DNA of 64,000 bases, taken from Flavobacteriaceae bacterium EG-1. Its GTDB lineage: Bacteria; Bacteroidota; Bacteroidia; Flavobacteriales; Flavobacteriaceae. The translations under genes were made by a program, and so were the position numbers. The notes under the pieces were generated by a model. The model saw nothing but the letters and a program-made list of their open reading frames with translations. It was not told the origin of the DNA and ran no database searches. The DNA lies in contig NZ_WJPK01000003.1 of the NCBI RefSeq assembly GCF_009649685.1, forward strand, positions 205,921 to 269,920, read 5' to 3'. Numbering within the stretch: the first letter of the stretch is position 1; each line of letters opens with the position of its first letter. Of the stretch, positions 40,253 to 49,541 are shown one piece after another.

Positions 40253-41164
40253 ATGAAACATTTTAAAACATTATCATCATATTTAGATTATTTAGGAATG
40301 CCCAGGCCAGAACATCCTATGTTAAGTGTGTTCAATTCAAAAGGCAATGGCTACTTACCATGCCCCAGGGAGAGTTCACCACCAATTACAAATGATTGTT
40401 ATACCATTAGCTTTAAAAAATTTATTGAAGGGAAGCTAAATTATGGACGTACAAAGTTTGATTTTACGAATGGAGCTTTAATTTGTCTTGCGCCAAGACA
40501 AGTTTTACAATGGGATGATAGTGTGATTTTTGAGCAAAAAGGCTTTTCAATAAATTTTCATGAAGATTTTTTAAAAGGAACAGGACTAGCCCAACAAATC
40601 AAAAAATATGGTTTCTTTTCATACTCCGTAAATGAAGCCTTACACCTATCTCCAAAAGAAGAAAAGCAAATAGAGGCCATAGTAGAGAGTATAGAAATTG
40701 AATACCAAAACAACCAAGATGCCTTTAGTAAGGACATCATTATTTCGCAATTAGACACTTTATTAAAATATGCCAATCGCTTTTATGAACGACAGTTTTT
40801 AAACCGTAAAGAATTATCGAATGATTTGTTGGAAAAGTTCAACCAACATATAACCGAATATTTTGAGTCCGGTCTACTACAAGAGAAAGGAATCCCCAGC
40901 ATTGAGCAAATTGCTAATAAAATGTCTATTTCACAGCGTTACTTAAGTGATACACTTAAAAAAGAAACGGGAAAAACCACTACAGAGCACTTGCAATTAC
41001 TTTTAATAGCTGAAGCAAAGAACACCTTATTGCAACCCAATAAAACGGTAGCAGAAGTTGCTTATGAATTAGGGTTTGAGTACCCACCTTATTTTTCTAG
41101 GTTATTTAAAAAGAAAGAAGGCATTAGTCCAACGGAATACCGACAAAAATACAAACTAAATTAA
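40253..41164 (+). CDS. AraC family transcriptional regulator
   Basis: 303 aa. The N-terminal cupin-like sensor (FVNGALICLAPRQVLQW-type segment) precedes an AraC domain at about 205-300: IEQIANKMSISQRYLSDTLKKETGKTTTEHLQ and VAEVAYELGFEYPPYFSRLFKKKEGISPTEYR. This AraC group commonly sits next to SDR genes it regulates. It follows the SDR-START pair with an 18-bp gap and probably feeds back on it. Confidence 0.9.
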   Translation: MKHFKTLSSYLDYLGMPRPEHPMLSVFNSKGNGYLPCPRESSPPITNDCYTISFKKFIEGKLNYGRTKFDFTNGALICLAPRQVLQWDDSVIFEQKGFSINFHEDFLKGTGLAQQIKKYGFFSYSVNEALHLSPKEEKQIEAIVESIEIEYQNNQDAFSKDIIISQLDTLLKYANRFYERQFLNRKELSNDLLEKFNQHITEYFESGLLQEKGIPSIEQIANKMSISQRYLSDTLKKETGKTTTEHLQLLLIAEAKNTLLQPNKTVAEVAYELGFEYPPYFSRLFKKKEGISPTEYRQKYKLN

Positions 41165-41167
41165 ATT

Positions 41168-41683
41168 ATGGAACTTTTAAAATTAGCCGCAGAATGGGCA
41201 AAAGCCGAAGTATTTTCAACGCGTTTTTTTATCTTGTTTGCGCTATTTTTTTTAATTGCTAGCCTAGGGTTTTGGCAGTTGGGAAAATCAGATTTAGCAA
41301 AAGCATACATTATTCCAACCTTGGTAGCTGGAGTACTACTTATGACCATTGGTCTAGGTTTATTTTATACCAATAAATCTAGGGTTATTCAATTTGAAGA
41401 AGCGTTTAATACGGACGCACCCGCTTTTTTTCAATCTGAAATTGAACGTTCCGAAAGTACTTTAAAAGAATACACTGTTGTGTTTAAGGTTATCCCTATC
41501 TTAATTATTATAGCATCATTACTAATACTATTCTTGAATTCCCCGACATGGCGAGCCATTAGTATTACAGCCATTGCCATGTAAATAATAATATTATTGG
41601 TTGATGGTACGGCTCATTCTAGAATTGAAGCTTACCATAAAGAATTGAAATTATTAGATATTGGAAATGCTTTCAAAAATTAA
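41168..41683 (+). pseudogene. Membrane protein gene with premature stop
   Basis: 138 codons encode helices at about 20-40 (FFILFALFFLIASLGFWQL), 45-65 and 105-125, ending ..ISITAIAM. TAA at 41582-41584 is followed in the same frame by 32 more codons (IIILLLVDGTAHSRIEAYHKEL..) to a TAA at 41681-41683. The downstream part carries on smoothly, with a hydrophobic helix and the DGTAHxRIExYHKxL tail I associate with this conserved family. The break is therefore a nonsense change in an otherwise complete gene. Confidence 0.7.
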
Positions 41684-41778
41684 CGAAATACAATTACCGT
41701 TATAAAAATTGAGGTTTAAGTGTTTGTAAAAAAGAATAATAAAATTCGACACTTTTCAAATCTAAACTAGTTTAGTTA

Positions 41779-41943
41779 GTGTTTAACTCACCTACTACAA
41801 AAGGTAATTTAATTTTAAATGAACCAAATATTCTTCAAACTTTATACAAATTAAGCTTAATAATTAGTAATTACTCTAAGACAGCTTTTGAAAATAATAA
41901 TTTACAGAAGCTAATTAAAGCGGCCATTTCCGAAATAAAATAG
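41779..41943 (+). other. Possible gene fragment in the 41684-42048 gap
   Basis: A frame from GTG at 41779 gives FNSPTTKGNLILNEPNILQTLYKLSLIISNYSKTAFENNNLQKLIKAAISEIK, with protein-like composition and helices, but no recognised family and no clear start or ribosome-binding site. The rest of the gap (41684-42048) shows nothing further. Confidence 0.25.
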
Positions 41944-42048
41944 TGATTTTGATGCCTTTTTATAAAATGATCTTGCTTATCACCTATACTTTATAGGTTT
42001 TGATCAGTTTTTTAATATTAATTTCGCATTAAACATTGAAGTCTGTTT

Positions 42049-42489
42049 ATGGAAATACCTAATTTAAATAGAATTATGTACTGCGAAACCCCAATTCAAA
42101 TTCACAGCTATCACATAGATGGAATGAATATTGTTCACAATTCTATATATGTGAAATGGTTTGAAGAAATTAGAATGGTTTTTCTAGATAAGTATTATCC
42201 ATATGCTAAAATGTTAGAGAAAAACTTCTCACCAGTAATCGCCTCTACTGAATTAAGTTATAAATCTCCACTTAGGATATTCGACAAACCCATTGGTAAA
42301 GGGTGGGTAGAAAAAATAGGGCGTGCAAAATGGATTTTAAATTTTGAAATAGTTACAGATAACAAAGTTCATTGTACTGGTAGGCAAGTGGGTTATATGG
42401 TTGACTTAGAACGCTTAAAACCGATTCCTATACCTGAAGAGCTGGTTTCTCAATTTGAACTGGAGAACGCTGCGAAAAGCGGCATGTAA
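42049..42489 (+). CDS. Acyl-CoA thioesterase, hotdog fold
   Basis: 146 aa. The hotdog signature is the HIDGMNIVHNSIYVKWFEEIRMVFL helix (4-hydroxybenzoyl-CoA thioesterase type, normally xDxxGHVNNxxYxxWxE), here with D-G-M-N-I-V-H-N. It continues with SYKSPLRIFDKPIGKGWVEKIGRAKWILNFEIV. It would hydrolyse acyl-CoA thioesters in the cytoplasm. Stand-alone. Confidence 0.82.
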   Translation: MEIPNLNRIMYCETPIQIHSYHIDGMNIVHNSIYVKWFEEIRMVFLDKYYPYAKMLEKNFSPVIASTELSYKSPLRIFDKPIGKGWVEKIGRAKWILNFEIVTDNKVHCTGRQVGYMVDLERLKPIPIPEELVSQFELENAAKSGM

Positions 42490-42616
42490 TTTTATTGATT
42501 AAAAGACGACTTAGTTTTTTTAGCATATCAATTGGGTACAACTTGCTAAAGGCTTATGGTATTCCATTTTATAAACTATATACAGCAACACAAATCTAAC
42601 CTTAGAAAAAAGCGAT

Positions 42617-43273
42617 ATGAATAAATTAAGAGAGCAAACTGACTCGAAAATTGCAGCCGGACGAAAAGCAAATCCAGATTTTATGAAAGGTGTTGATGAT
42701 ATTATCGCTAAAGCAAAAGCTTTTCAAAAAGGTAATAATGCAATAAAAATTGGACAAAAGGCTCCTTATTTTAAGTTACCAAATGCCGAAGGAAAATTAA
42801 TTTCACTTGATAATTTACTAAATAAAGGAATAGTTATCATCACATTTTATCGTGGAAATTGGTGTCCGTATTGCAACTTACAACTTAGAGCTTTACAGGC
42901 TAGACTAAGTGAAATACAACAACTTGGTGCTACTTTAGTAGCCATAAGTCCACAGGTGCCTGATGGGTCTTTAACTAAAGATGAAATAAGTGAAATGGAG
43001 TTTACTGTATTGTCTGATCAAAATGCACAAATAGCTTCAGAATACGGTGTTGCTTGGGAAGTTCCAGAATTTTTACTAGATCATATGCGGATAGATCGTA
43101 AACTCGATTTAGAAAAAATAAATAATGGCAATGGTAATATTTTACCAATTCCGGCCACATTTATATTAGGACATGATGGCATAGTCAAATGGAATTATGT
43201 GAACATAGATTATAGAACACGTTCAGAGCCAGAAGAAATTATTGAAGTATTAAAAAAACTTTCAGATATCTAA
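42617..43273 (+). CDS. Peroxiredoxin-like (AhpC/TSA) protein
   Basis: 218 aa. Thioredoxin fold with ITFYRGNWCPYCNLQLRALQ, Cys83 and Cys86 forming a CPYC motif, and IPATFILGHDGIVKWNYVNIDYRTRSEPEEI at the C-terminus. The CxxC active site and an N-terminal helix of ~45 residues distinguish this 'peroxiredoxin-like' group from classic one-Cys or two-Cys enzymes. Probably detoxifies peroxides. Confidence 0.88.
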   Translation: MNKLREQTDSKIAAGRKANPDFMKGVDDIIAKAKAFQKGNNAIKIGQKAPYFKLPNAEGKLISLDNLLNKGIVIITFYRGNWCPYCNLQLRALQARLSEIQQLGATLVAISPQVPDGSLTKDEISEMEFTVLSDQNAQIASEYGVAWEVPEFLLDHMRIDRKLDLEKINNGNGNILPIPATFILGHDGIVKWNYVNIDYRTRSEPEEIIEVLKKLSDI

Positions 43274-43462
43274 GTTTAAAACAATCAACCTAGTTATAGA
43301 AACTTCTTAAACATATCGCAGTTTTTAGGTATAATAATGAATCAAATTAAGCTGATTTTAATAATTATTGATGCTGAGATACATTAATTAAAAAAGGACC
43401 AAATGATTATATTAAATTTAAGGTGTTTTACTTGTTGAATAACTACCTTAACCTTATAACTA

Positions 43463-44032
43463 ATGTGCGATAAAATACGCCCTATAATTGATTCAGTAGC
43501 TTCCATTTCAACGAAATCATTGAATAAATTATATAACGTAGTTGAATATGTAAGTTTTAAAGAAGGGGAATTAATAACTTCGGTAGGACAAAAGAATAAT
43601 CTTGAATATTTTTTAATTGATGGAATCTGTAAAAGTTTTCTATATACACCAGAAGGAGAAGATGTTACAATTTCATTTTTCATGTCCAGTTCCATATTAT
43701 CCCCTAGTACAACAAGAAATAAAGATGGAAGATCAATTATTAACATACGTGCTTTAACCGATATAGAGGTAGCCACAATAGATGCCAATATTTTTGAAAA
43801 TTTAATGGTTGAAGACCTAGAGATAAGGCATTTTGGAAATACAGTTTTAAGAAATGAATTAATGGCAAAGGTTCAAAAAGAGATAGCTTTAGCATCTCTT
43901 AAAGGAAAAGATCGTTTACTCCTTTTGAGGCAGAAATTTCCAAATATTGAAAACCTCGTACCGCATGCAGACATTGCTTCTTATATGGGGCTTACTACAA
44001 TATCGTTGAGTAGATTAAGAAAATCATCTTAA
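43463..44032 (+). CDS. Crp/Fnr family transcriptional regulator
   Basis: 189 aa. cNMP-binding beta roll (VEYVSFKEGELITSVGQKNNLEYFLIDGICKSFLYTPEGEDVTISFFMSSSILS) and a compact winged helix (VPHADIASYMGLTTISLSRLRKS). Likely governs the membrane protein gene that starts 70 bp downstream, which has a TCAATTTTG promoter-like box at about 44071-44079. Confidence 0.88.
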   Translation: MCDKIRPIIDSVASISTKSLNKLYNVVEYVSFKEGELITSVGQKNNLEYFLIDGICKSFLYTPEGEDVTISFFMSSSILSPSTTRNKDGRSIINIRALTDIEVATIDANIFENLMVEDLEIRHFGNTVLRNELMAKVQKEIALASLKGKDRLLLLRQKFPNIENLVPHADIASYMGLTTISLSRLRKSS

Positions 44033-44102
44033 TCATTAACAATTGTTAATGAAGTTAAAATAGAAATATGTCAATTTTGCTTTCTAAGCAAAAAATCTAA
44101 TT

Positions 44103-44654
44103 ATGGCATTTTTATTATCACTATTACAGAGGACTTCTACTTTAAAAAATATATTTGTTTTATTCATTACCAGCCATCTCGTATTATTAGCTATGATGCT
44201 ATATACATTTCCGGTGATTCATACTCAAATTAAAACCAAAGTTTTTGACTTACAAACATTTGGTTACTCTTTTGAGACGGCGAAATCAATACTGAACAAT
44301 TTAAACGATCAAACTACCACATTGTATTTGTTTCCACAATTAACATTATTTGATCTATTCTACCCTTGTTTATTGGCATTATTTTTAAGTAGTTTTTTAT
44401 TTCGTTTACTTCAATTAACATCCGTTGAAAACAAAAAAATAACAATGCTTATATTAATTCCATTTGTGGCGATGCTATTTGATTATTTAGAAAACATATG
44501 CATCATTTTACTCATTTCAAAAGCTATTAATATATCAGAGACTTTCGTATCTATAGCTAGTTGTTTTACGCTGTTAAAGGGTGTTTTAACTTCAATTGCT
44601 TGGGTAGCTATTCTAACCTATTCAATAAAATGGTTAAAAATGAAAAGCTTATAA
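44103..44654 (+). CDS. Unknown four-helix membrane protein
   Basis: 183 aa. Hydrophobic segments at about 15-37 (IFVLFITSHLVLLAMMLYTF), 82-105 (LFDLFYPCLLALFLSSFLFRLL), 112-135 (ITMLILIPFVAMLFDYLENICIILLI) and 150-175. The conserved-looking D-Y-L-E-N motif lies within helix three. Family not recognised. Adjacent to a Crp/Fnr gene. Confidence 0.7.
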   Translation: MAFLLSLLQRTSTLKNIFVLFITSHLVLLAMMLYTFPVIHTQIKTKVFDLQTFGYSFETAKSILNNLNDQTTTLYLFPQLTLFDLFYPCLLALFLSSFLFRLLQLTSVENKKITMLILIPFVAMLFDYLENICIILLISKAINISETFVSIASCFTLLKGVLTSIAWVAILTYSIKWLKMKSL

Positions 44655-44753
44655 TTTCACTTAATTCAAAAGTGCACAAATGGTTATCTTTAAATTCGGT
44701 TAGAAACTGCTACGATAAAATCGAAACTTAATTTTGGTAAAGCCATTAATAGA

Positions 44754-45848
44754 ATGAGAAATATTAGTATTCATTTAATTTTAGCACTTTTAATTAACTC
44801 ATTTTGTTTTAGTCAAGAAAAATACAATTATAAGCAACCAATAAAACTTAACGATGGTTGGAAAGCTAATAATCTTTTAGCCAAAGGTATTGATACTACC
44901 CATATTCATAATTTATTCAATAAAGTAAAAAATAAGGACAACAAACTTCATAGCGTACTGATAATTAAAAACAACGAATTGATTATTGAAGAATATTTTA
45001 ATGGAACAAATATCAACAAACCGCACGATCTACGTTCCGCTACAAAAAGCATTCAATCTATATTAATGGGTATAGCAATAGATCAAGGTTATATTGAAAA
45101 CATAAACGACCCAATTTTCAAATATTTAAAAAGGCCTATTCCAAATAAGAACTTAGATTTAAGAAAATCGAAAATTACAATAAAGCATTTGTTAACTATG
45201 TCTAGTGGACTAGATTGTAATGACTGGGATAAAAGTTCAAAAGGTCAAGAAGATAAAGTTTATAAGAAGAAAAACTGGCTTCAGTATACCGTAAATCTAC
45301 CTATAATAAACGATCCGGGGACTGTGTCGAATTATTGCTCAATGGGCGCAATTTTAATTGCGGAAATAATTAGTCAAGCTTCAGGAATGACCATAATTGA
45401 ATTTGCAAAAAAATATTTATTCAATCCCTTAGAAATTAAAAATTTAAGTTGGGAACATACTTCTAAAGGAGAAATTATTCCATCAGCAAAGCGATTATAT
45501 ATGACCTCTAGAGATATGGCAAAAATTGGTCAATTAGTATTAAATCAAGAAAATTGGAATGAAGATCAAATTATTTCTAAAAAATGGATTGATGAAGCTA
45601 CTTCACCTAAGACAAAAATATCAGGTATCAATTATGGTTATTTTTGGTGGAACATCAGTTTTAAAGTACATGAAAACAATATAGTTTCAAAAGTTGCAAC
45701 TGGAAATGGAGGACAGTATATTATGATTTTTCCTGACTTAGAGCTAGTTGCGGTTTTTACCGGAGGTGCTTATAACTCTCAAGAAGACAAAATACCATTT
45801 GCAATAATGCAAGAGATTATTTTACCCACTTTAACAAAAAGTAAGTAA
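44754..45848 (+). CDS. Secreted serine hydrolase, class C beta-lactamase/PBP-like
   Basis: 364 aa with a cleavable signal peptide (ISIHLILALLINSFCFSQE). SxxK is S95-A-T-K98 (RSATKSIQS), the YxN motif appears as Y-C-S (SNYCSMGA), and the third motif region is KVATGNGGQYIMIFP (GNGG in place of HTG/KTG). Closer to 6-aminohexanoate hydrolase/EstB-like esterases than to drug-hydrolysing enzymes. Its stop codon overlaps the start of the Crp/Fnr gene (TAATG). Confidence 0.87.
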   Translation: MRNISIHLILALLINSFCFSQEKYNYKQPIKLNDGWKANNLLAKGIDTTHIHNLFNKVKNKDNKLHSVLIIKNNELIIEEYFNGTNINKPHDLRSATKSIQSILMGIAIDQGYIENINDPIFKYLKRPIPNKNLDLRKSKITIKHLLTMSSGLDCNDWDKSSKGQEDKVYKKKNWLQYTVNLPIINDPGTVSNYCSMGAILIAEIISQASGMTIIEFAKKYLFNPLEIKNLSWEHTSKGEIIPSAKRLYMTSRDMAKIGQLVLNQENWNEDQIISKKWIDEATSPKTKISGINYGYFWWNISFKVHENNIVSKVATGNGGQYIMIFPDLELVAVFTGGAYNSQEDKIPFAIMQEIILPTLTKSK

Positions 45849-46420
45849 TGATTCACGATTTGTTGTTAAACCATATAAATAAAAACGCCAAATTCTCTAA
45901 AGTTGAACAAGAAGAATTTTGCCGATTCTTCCAAAAGAAAGCAATTTTAAAAAAGCAATTTATATTAGAACAAGGACAAGTCTGTAAATTTGAAGGGTTT
46001 GTTACCAAAGGCTGTTTTAGAATTTTTACTATTGATAAAAAAGGTAATGAAAACACGCTTTATTTTGCTGCTAAAGATTGGTGGCTAATGGATATAGACA
46101 GTTTCATGAACCATAAACCATCTGAATTAAACATACAAGCTTTAGAAGATAGTGAGGTTCTAATTATTACTCAAAAGGATAAATTAACCTTATACGATAC
46201 AATTCCGAATGCCGAAAAACTTTTCCGAATAATGTTTCAAAAATCTATTGTAGCTTGGCAACGTAGAATAATTAGAAATCATAGTCTAACTGCTAAAGAA
46301 CGGTATTCTCACTTTATTACCAATTACCCGGAAATTGCGACTAAACTTACAGACCGGCAAACATCTAGCTACTTAGGTATTACACACGAGTTTTTGAGTA
46401 AAATTAAAAAACAATCCTAA
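45848..46420 (+). CDS. Crp/Fnr family transcriptional regulator
   Basis: 190 aa. Beta-roll (KKQFILEQGQVCKFEGFVTKGCFRIFTIDKKGNENTLYFAAKDWWLMDIDSFMNHKPSELNIQALEDSEV) and C-terminal winged helix (LTDRQTSSYLGITHEFLSKIKKQS). The start codon overlaps the upstream stop by one base, so regulator and hydrolase are one transcript. Confidence 0.88.
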   Translation: MIHDLLLNHINKNAKFSKVEQEEFCRFFQKKAILKKQFILEQGQVCKFEGFVTKGCFRIFTIDKKGNENTLYFAAKDWWLMDIDSFMNHKPSELNIQALEDSEVLIITQKDKLTLYDTIPNAEKLFRIMFQKSIVAWQRRIIRNHSLTAKERYSHFITNYPEIATKLTDRQTSSYLGITHEFLSKIKKQS

Positions 46421-46501
46421 AATTTATTGAAGTTGAACTTGTTCAACTATTTTCTCGAAGTAGTTTATAATTTTTGCATTATCAAACTACAAAAGAGAAT
46501 T

Positions 46502-46993
46502 ATGAAACTACAAGCCCAGCGAAAAACTATATTAACACTACTTGCAGCTATAACAATTATTGTAACGACACATGCTCAGCTAGCCAATGACATAACCCAT
46601 AATGAAGCATTTAATATCCTTATGGCTGCCAAGAAAAATGCAGAAACTTCAAATATACTAGTAAACATTGCCATCGTAGATGCAGGGGCAAATCTTAAAG
46701 CTTTTATACGAATGGACGATTCGTATTTAGGGAGTATTGATGTTGCTATTAAAAAAGCCAAAACAGCTCGTTATTTTAATATGGATACTGGTGAATTGGG
46801 CAAATTAACCCAACCAGGAGGCATCATTTATAATATTGAACATTCCAACAATGGCTTAATTACCTTTCCTGGAGGTGTTCCAATTAAAAACGAAGAAGGT
46901 AAAATAATAGGTGCAATTGGTGTTAGTGGTGGCACCATAGAACAAGACCGTGCTATTGCCATTGTTGGAGCCGAATCAATTTTAAAATCTTAA
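46502..46993 (+). CDS. GlcG/HbpS heme-binding-like secreted protein
   Basis: 163 aa from the ATG at 46502, giving a clean signal peptide (TILTLLAAITIIVTTHAQ). The GlcG/HbpS domain reads NEAFNILMAAKKNAETSNILVNIAIVDAGANLKAFIRMDDSYLGSIDVAIKKAKTA ... FPGGVPIKNEEGKIIGAIGVSGGTIEQDRAIA. Family members bind heme or small acids. Four bases separate it from the propeller-Dabb gene. Confidence 0.87.
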   Translation: MKLQAQRKTILTLLAAITIIVTTHAQLANDITHNEAFNILMAAKKNAETSNILVNIAIVDAGANLKAFIRMDDSYLGSIDVAIKKAKTARYFNMDTGELGKLTQPGGIIYNIEHSNNGLITFPGGVPIKNEEGKIIGAIGVSGGTIEQDRAIAIVGAESILKS

Positions 46994-46997
46994 GAAC

Positions 46998-48527
46998 ATG
47001 AACAGGATAAAAGCTAATCTTCTAACATTTATTTTCTTTCTATCTGGTATTTGTATAGCTCAAGTTTCGGATGATTTAATGCTGTACAGAAAAGATTTTA
47101 AGAACATATCTGGGGATAATACAGTTTCGGTTACTAGCTATGAAAAAAATGGCGCTCATTATGTTTATGCTGGAGGCGTAGGTAATATTGATGTATACAG
47201 TTTAGACAAAAATGGTATTCTTACACTTATTAGCAATCATGAATTACATATGCAAAAAGGTCCAGCCAGAGGAATGGTTGCTGACAATATTAATGGTACA
47301 GATTTTCTGTTTGTTGCTAACAAATATGGCAATGTAATTGAAACCTTCAAAATTTTAAATACGGGCTCTTTAGATCGTGTTTCCTTAGTAGAAGACACAA
47401 ACAAAACACACCTAGGCACTGCAATTACGCTACAAGTGGTTCATATGAAAACATCGTCTTATCTTTTTGTTGGAGGATTGGAAGAAACACCAGGTTTAAG
47501 CTGTTTTAAAATACAGAATGATGGAAAGTTAAGCCATATTCAATCTATGCAAGATGATGAAAACATTCATACCGATGGGATTATTGGTATGTATACAATT
47601 AAAAAAAATGGTAAAACTTATTTATACACTGGCGGATTTCAAGATAATGGAGTTAGTAGTTTTAGAGTTTATGAAAATGGAAATTTTAAAAACATAAATA
47701 ATATTAGTGATAATGATTCTGATCGATATTTAACAGGTGCGTATCCTGTAACTGGTGTAACTTTTGGTGATACCAACTATGTAATTGTTGGACACCGACA
47801 TCATAAATATTACGATCCTACTACGAACTTCATAAAAAAGAAAAATTTTATTTATCATGGTGATGGTGTTAGTGTATTTAAAATCAATAAAAAAGGAGCT
47901 TTAATTCCTCACTTTGTTTTAAAAGACAATGAAAACACAAAACTCGCTGGTCAAACAAGAATAGAAGTAATTTCTAAAAACGACACGAAAGCTGTTTTAG
48001 CGGTTGGCACTCGAGATGATGCCAGTATTCAATTACTAAACATAAACAGCGAGGGCATACTTACACCTTCGAACCATTTAGAAACGGGATATTCTATTTA
48101 CTACGGATTAAAATCTCATAAAATTGATAAAAAGAACTTTCTAATCGCAGGTTCTAATCAGTTTGATTTAAAAAAAATTGTATCCTATGAGATTTCACCC
48201 AAAATTAATCGAAAAGGAAAAGTTTTACGACATATAGTAAACCTAAAGTATAAAGACAATGCTACAAAACAACAAATTAAAGAAGCAGAAGAAGCCTTTG
48301 TTAACCTAAAGAATGAAATTCCTGAAATAAGCCATATTGAATGGGGAATAAATGATAGCGAAGAAGGTGCTAGTAAAGACTTTACACATACCTTTACCTT
48401 AACTTTTGATGATGAACACGGTAGGGAAATTTACCTTTTTCATAAAGCACACTTAGACCTAGTAAGCAAAGTAGGTCCGATTATAGCAGATGTATTTGTT
48501 ATGGATTATTGGACCACAACCAATTAA
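46998..48527 (+). CDS. Secreted beta-propeller protein with C-terminal Dabb domain
   Basis: 509 aa. Signal peptide (LLTFIFFLSGICIAQ). Residues ~25-395 are repeated four-stranded blades: YVYAGGVGNIDVYSLDKNGILTLIS, FLFVANKYGNVIETFKILNTGSLDRVS, YLFVGGLEETPGLSCFKIQNDGKLSHIQ, YLYTGGFQDNGVSSFRVYENGNFKNIN. This is a lactonase-like propeller. Residues ~405-505 (VLRHIVNLKYKDNATKQQIKEAEEAFVNLKNEIPEISHIEWG ... FHKAHLDLVSKVGPIIADVFVMDYW) are a stress-responsive Dabb barrel. I do not know this fusion as a described architecture. Confidence 0.8.
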   Translation: MNRIKANLLTFIFFLSGICIAQVSDDLMLYRKDFKNISGDNTVSVTSYEKNGAHYVYAGGVGNIDVYSLDKNGILTLISNHELHMQKGPARGMVADNINGTDFLFVANKYGNVIETFKILNTGSLDRVSLVEDTNKTHLGTAITLQVVHMKTSSYLFVGGLEETPGLSCFKIQNDGKLSHIQSMQDDENIHTDGIIGMYTIKKNGKTYLYTGGFQDNGVSSFRVYENGNFKNINNISDNDSDRYLTGAYPVTGVTFGDTNYVIVGHRHHKYYDPTTNFIKKKNFIYHGDGVSVFKINKKGALIPHFVLKDNENTKLAGQTRIEVISKNDTKAVLAVGTRDDASIQLLNINSEGILTPSNHLETGYSIYYGLKSHKIDKKNFLIAGSNQFDLKKIVSYEISPKINRKGKVLRHIVNLKYKDNATKQQIKEAEEAFVNLKNEIPEISHIEWGINDSEEGASKDFTHTFTLTFDDEHGREIYLFHKAHLDLVSKVGPIIADVFVMDYWTTTN

Positions 48528-48539
48528 AAATTAAAACAA

Positions 48540-49259
48540 ATGAGCCCATTAAAAAATAAAAAAGCAATTATAACTGGTGGCGGTAGAGGATTGGGAAAAG
48601 CAACGGCATTAGCATTTGCTAAAGAAGGCATAGCCGTCGCCATTACTGGTAGGAACGAAAAAATTCTAAAGGAAACTGTTTCAGAATTACAAGCGTTTGG
48701 AGTGTTGGCAATTTATGCTGTTTTTGATGTAGGCAACTATGAAGAGGTACAAAAGAGCGTAAAAACTATTGTTGAAACTTTTGGGTCTATAGACATTTTA
48801 GTTAATAATGCAGGTATTGCTGCCGTTGGTTCTTTTAATGAAATGGAGGTTAGCCAATGGACTGATATTATACAAACCAATGTAATGGGTATGTACTATG
48901 TAACTAAAGAAGTTTTACCATATCTGTTGCACCAAAATTCAGGTGATATAATTAATGTATCCTCTACTGCTGGCTTAACTGGAAATGCAAATGTATCAGC
49001 ATATTCAGCTTCAAAATTTGCCGTTATTGGAATGTCAGAATCCCTAATGAAAGAAGTACGAAAAAATAATATTAGGGTGAATACCTTAACCCCTAGTACA
49101 ATAGAATCTGATATGACCATTGATTTGGGTTTTGCTAAAAAAGACTCACAAGACAGTGTTTTGCAACCAGAAGATTTTGCAGAATTAATAGTAGCAGGTT
49201 TAAAACTACCGCGAAGAGCAATGCTTAAGAGTGCCGCCTTATGGTCTACAAACCCATAA
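48540..49259 (+). CDS. SDR family oxidoreductase (3-ketoacyl-ACP reductase-like)
   Basis: 239 aa. TGGGRGLG cofactor loop, VNNAGIAAVG, serine in VSSTAGLTG and Tyr-x3-Lys in YSASKFAVIGM. Last gene of the run GlcG-like, propeller-Dabb, SDR with gaps of 4 and 12 bp, so a common substrate is plausible though unknown. Confidence 0.9.
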   Translation: MSPLKNKKAIITGGGRGLGKATALAFAKEGIAVAITGRNEKILKETVSELQAFGVLAIYAVFDVGNYEEVQKSVKTIVETFGSIDILVNNAGIAAVGSFNEMEVSQWTDIIQTNVMGMYYVTKEVLPYLLHQNSGDIINVSSTAGLTGNANVSAYSASKFAVIGMSESLMKEVRKNNIRVNTLTPSTIESDMTIDLGFAKKDSQDSVLQPEDFAELIVAGLKLPRRAMLKSAALWSTNP

Positions 49260-49541
49260 TTAAACTCACTTTATAATTAAAAAAAAGACTTTAATAAACC
49301 TTAAAGAATTATTGACAGAACATTAATTTTTCATCTATCTATAATTTTAAACCGGTAAACTAACGGAATACACCTACAAAATTAGTAATCCTATTAATCT
49401 TTACTGTCACTAAATTTAATATTTACTACGAAATATTAAATAATATTCAACTTATTAAGAAAAAAAAGAAAAAATTCATAAAAGCAAATCCCCAATTATA
49501 AATTTACTCATTTATTTCCCTGATTATCCGAACTTTATAAA

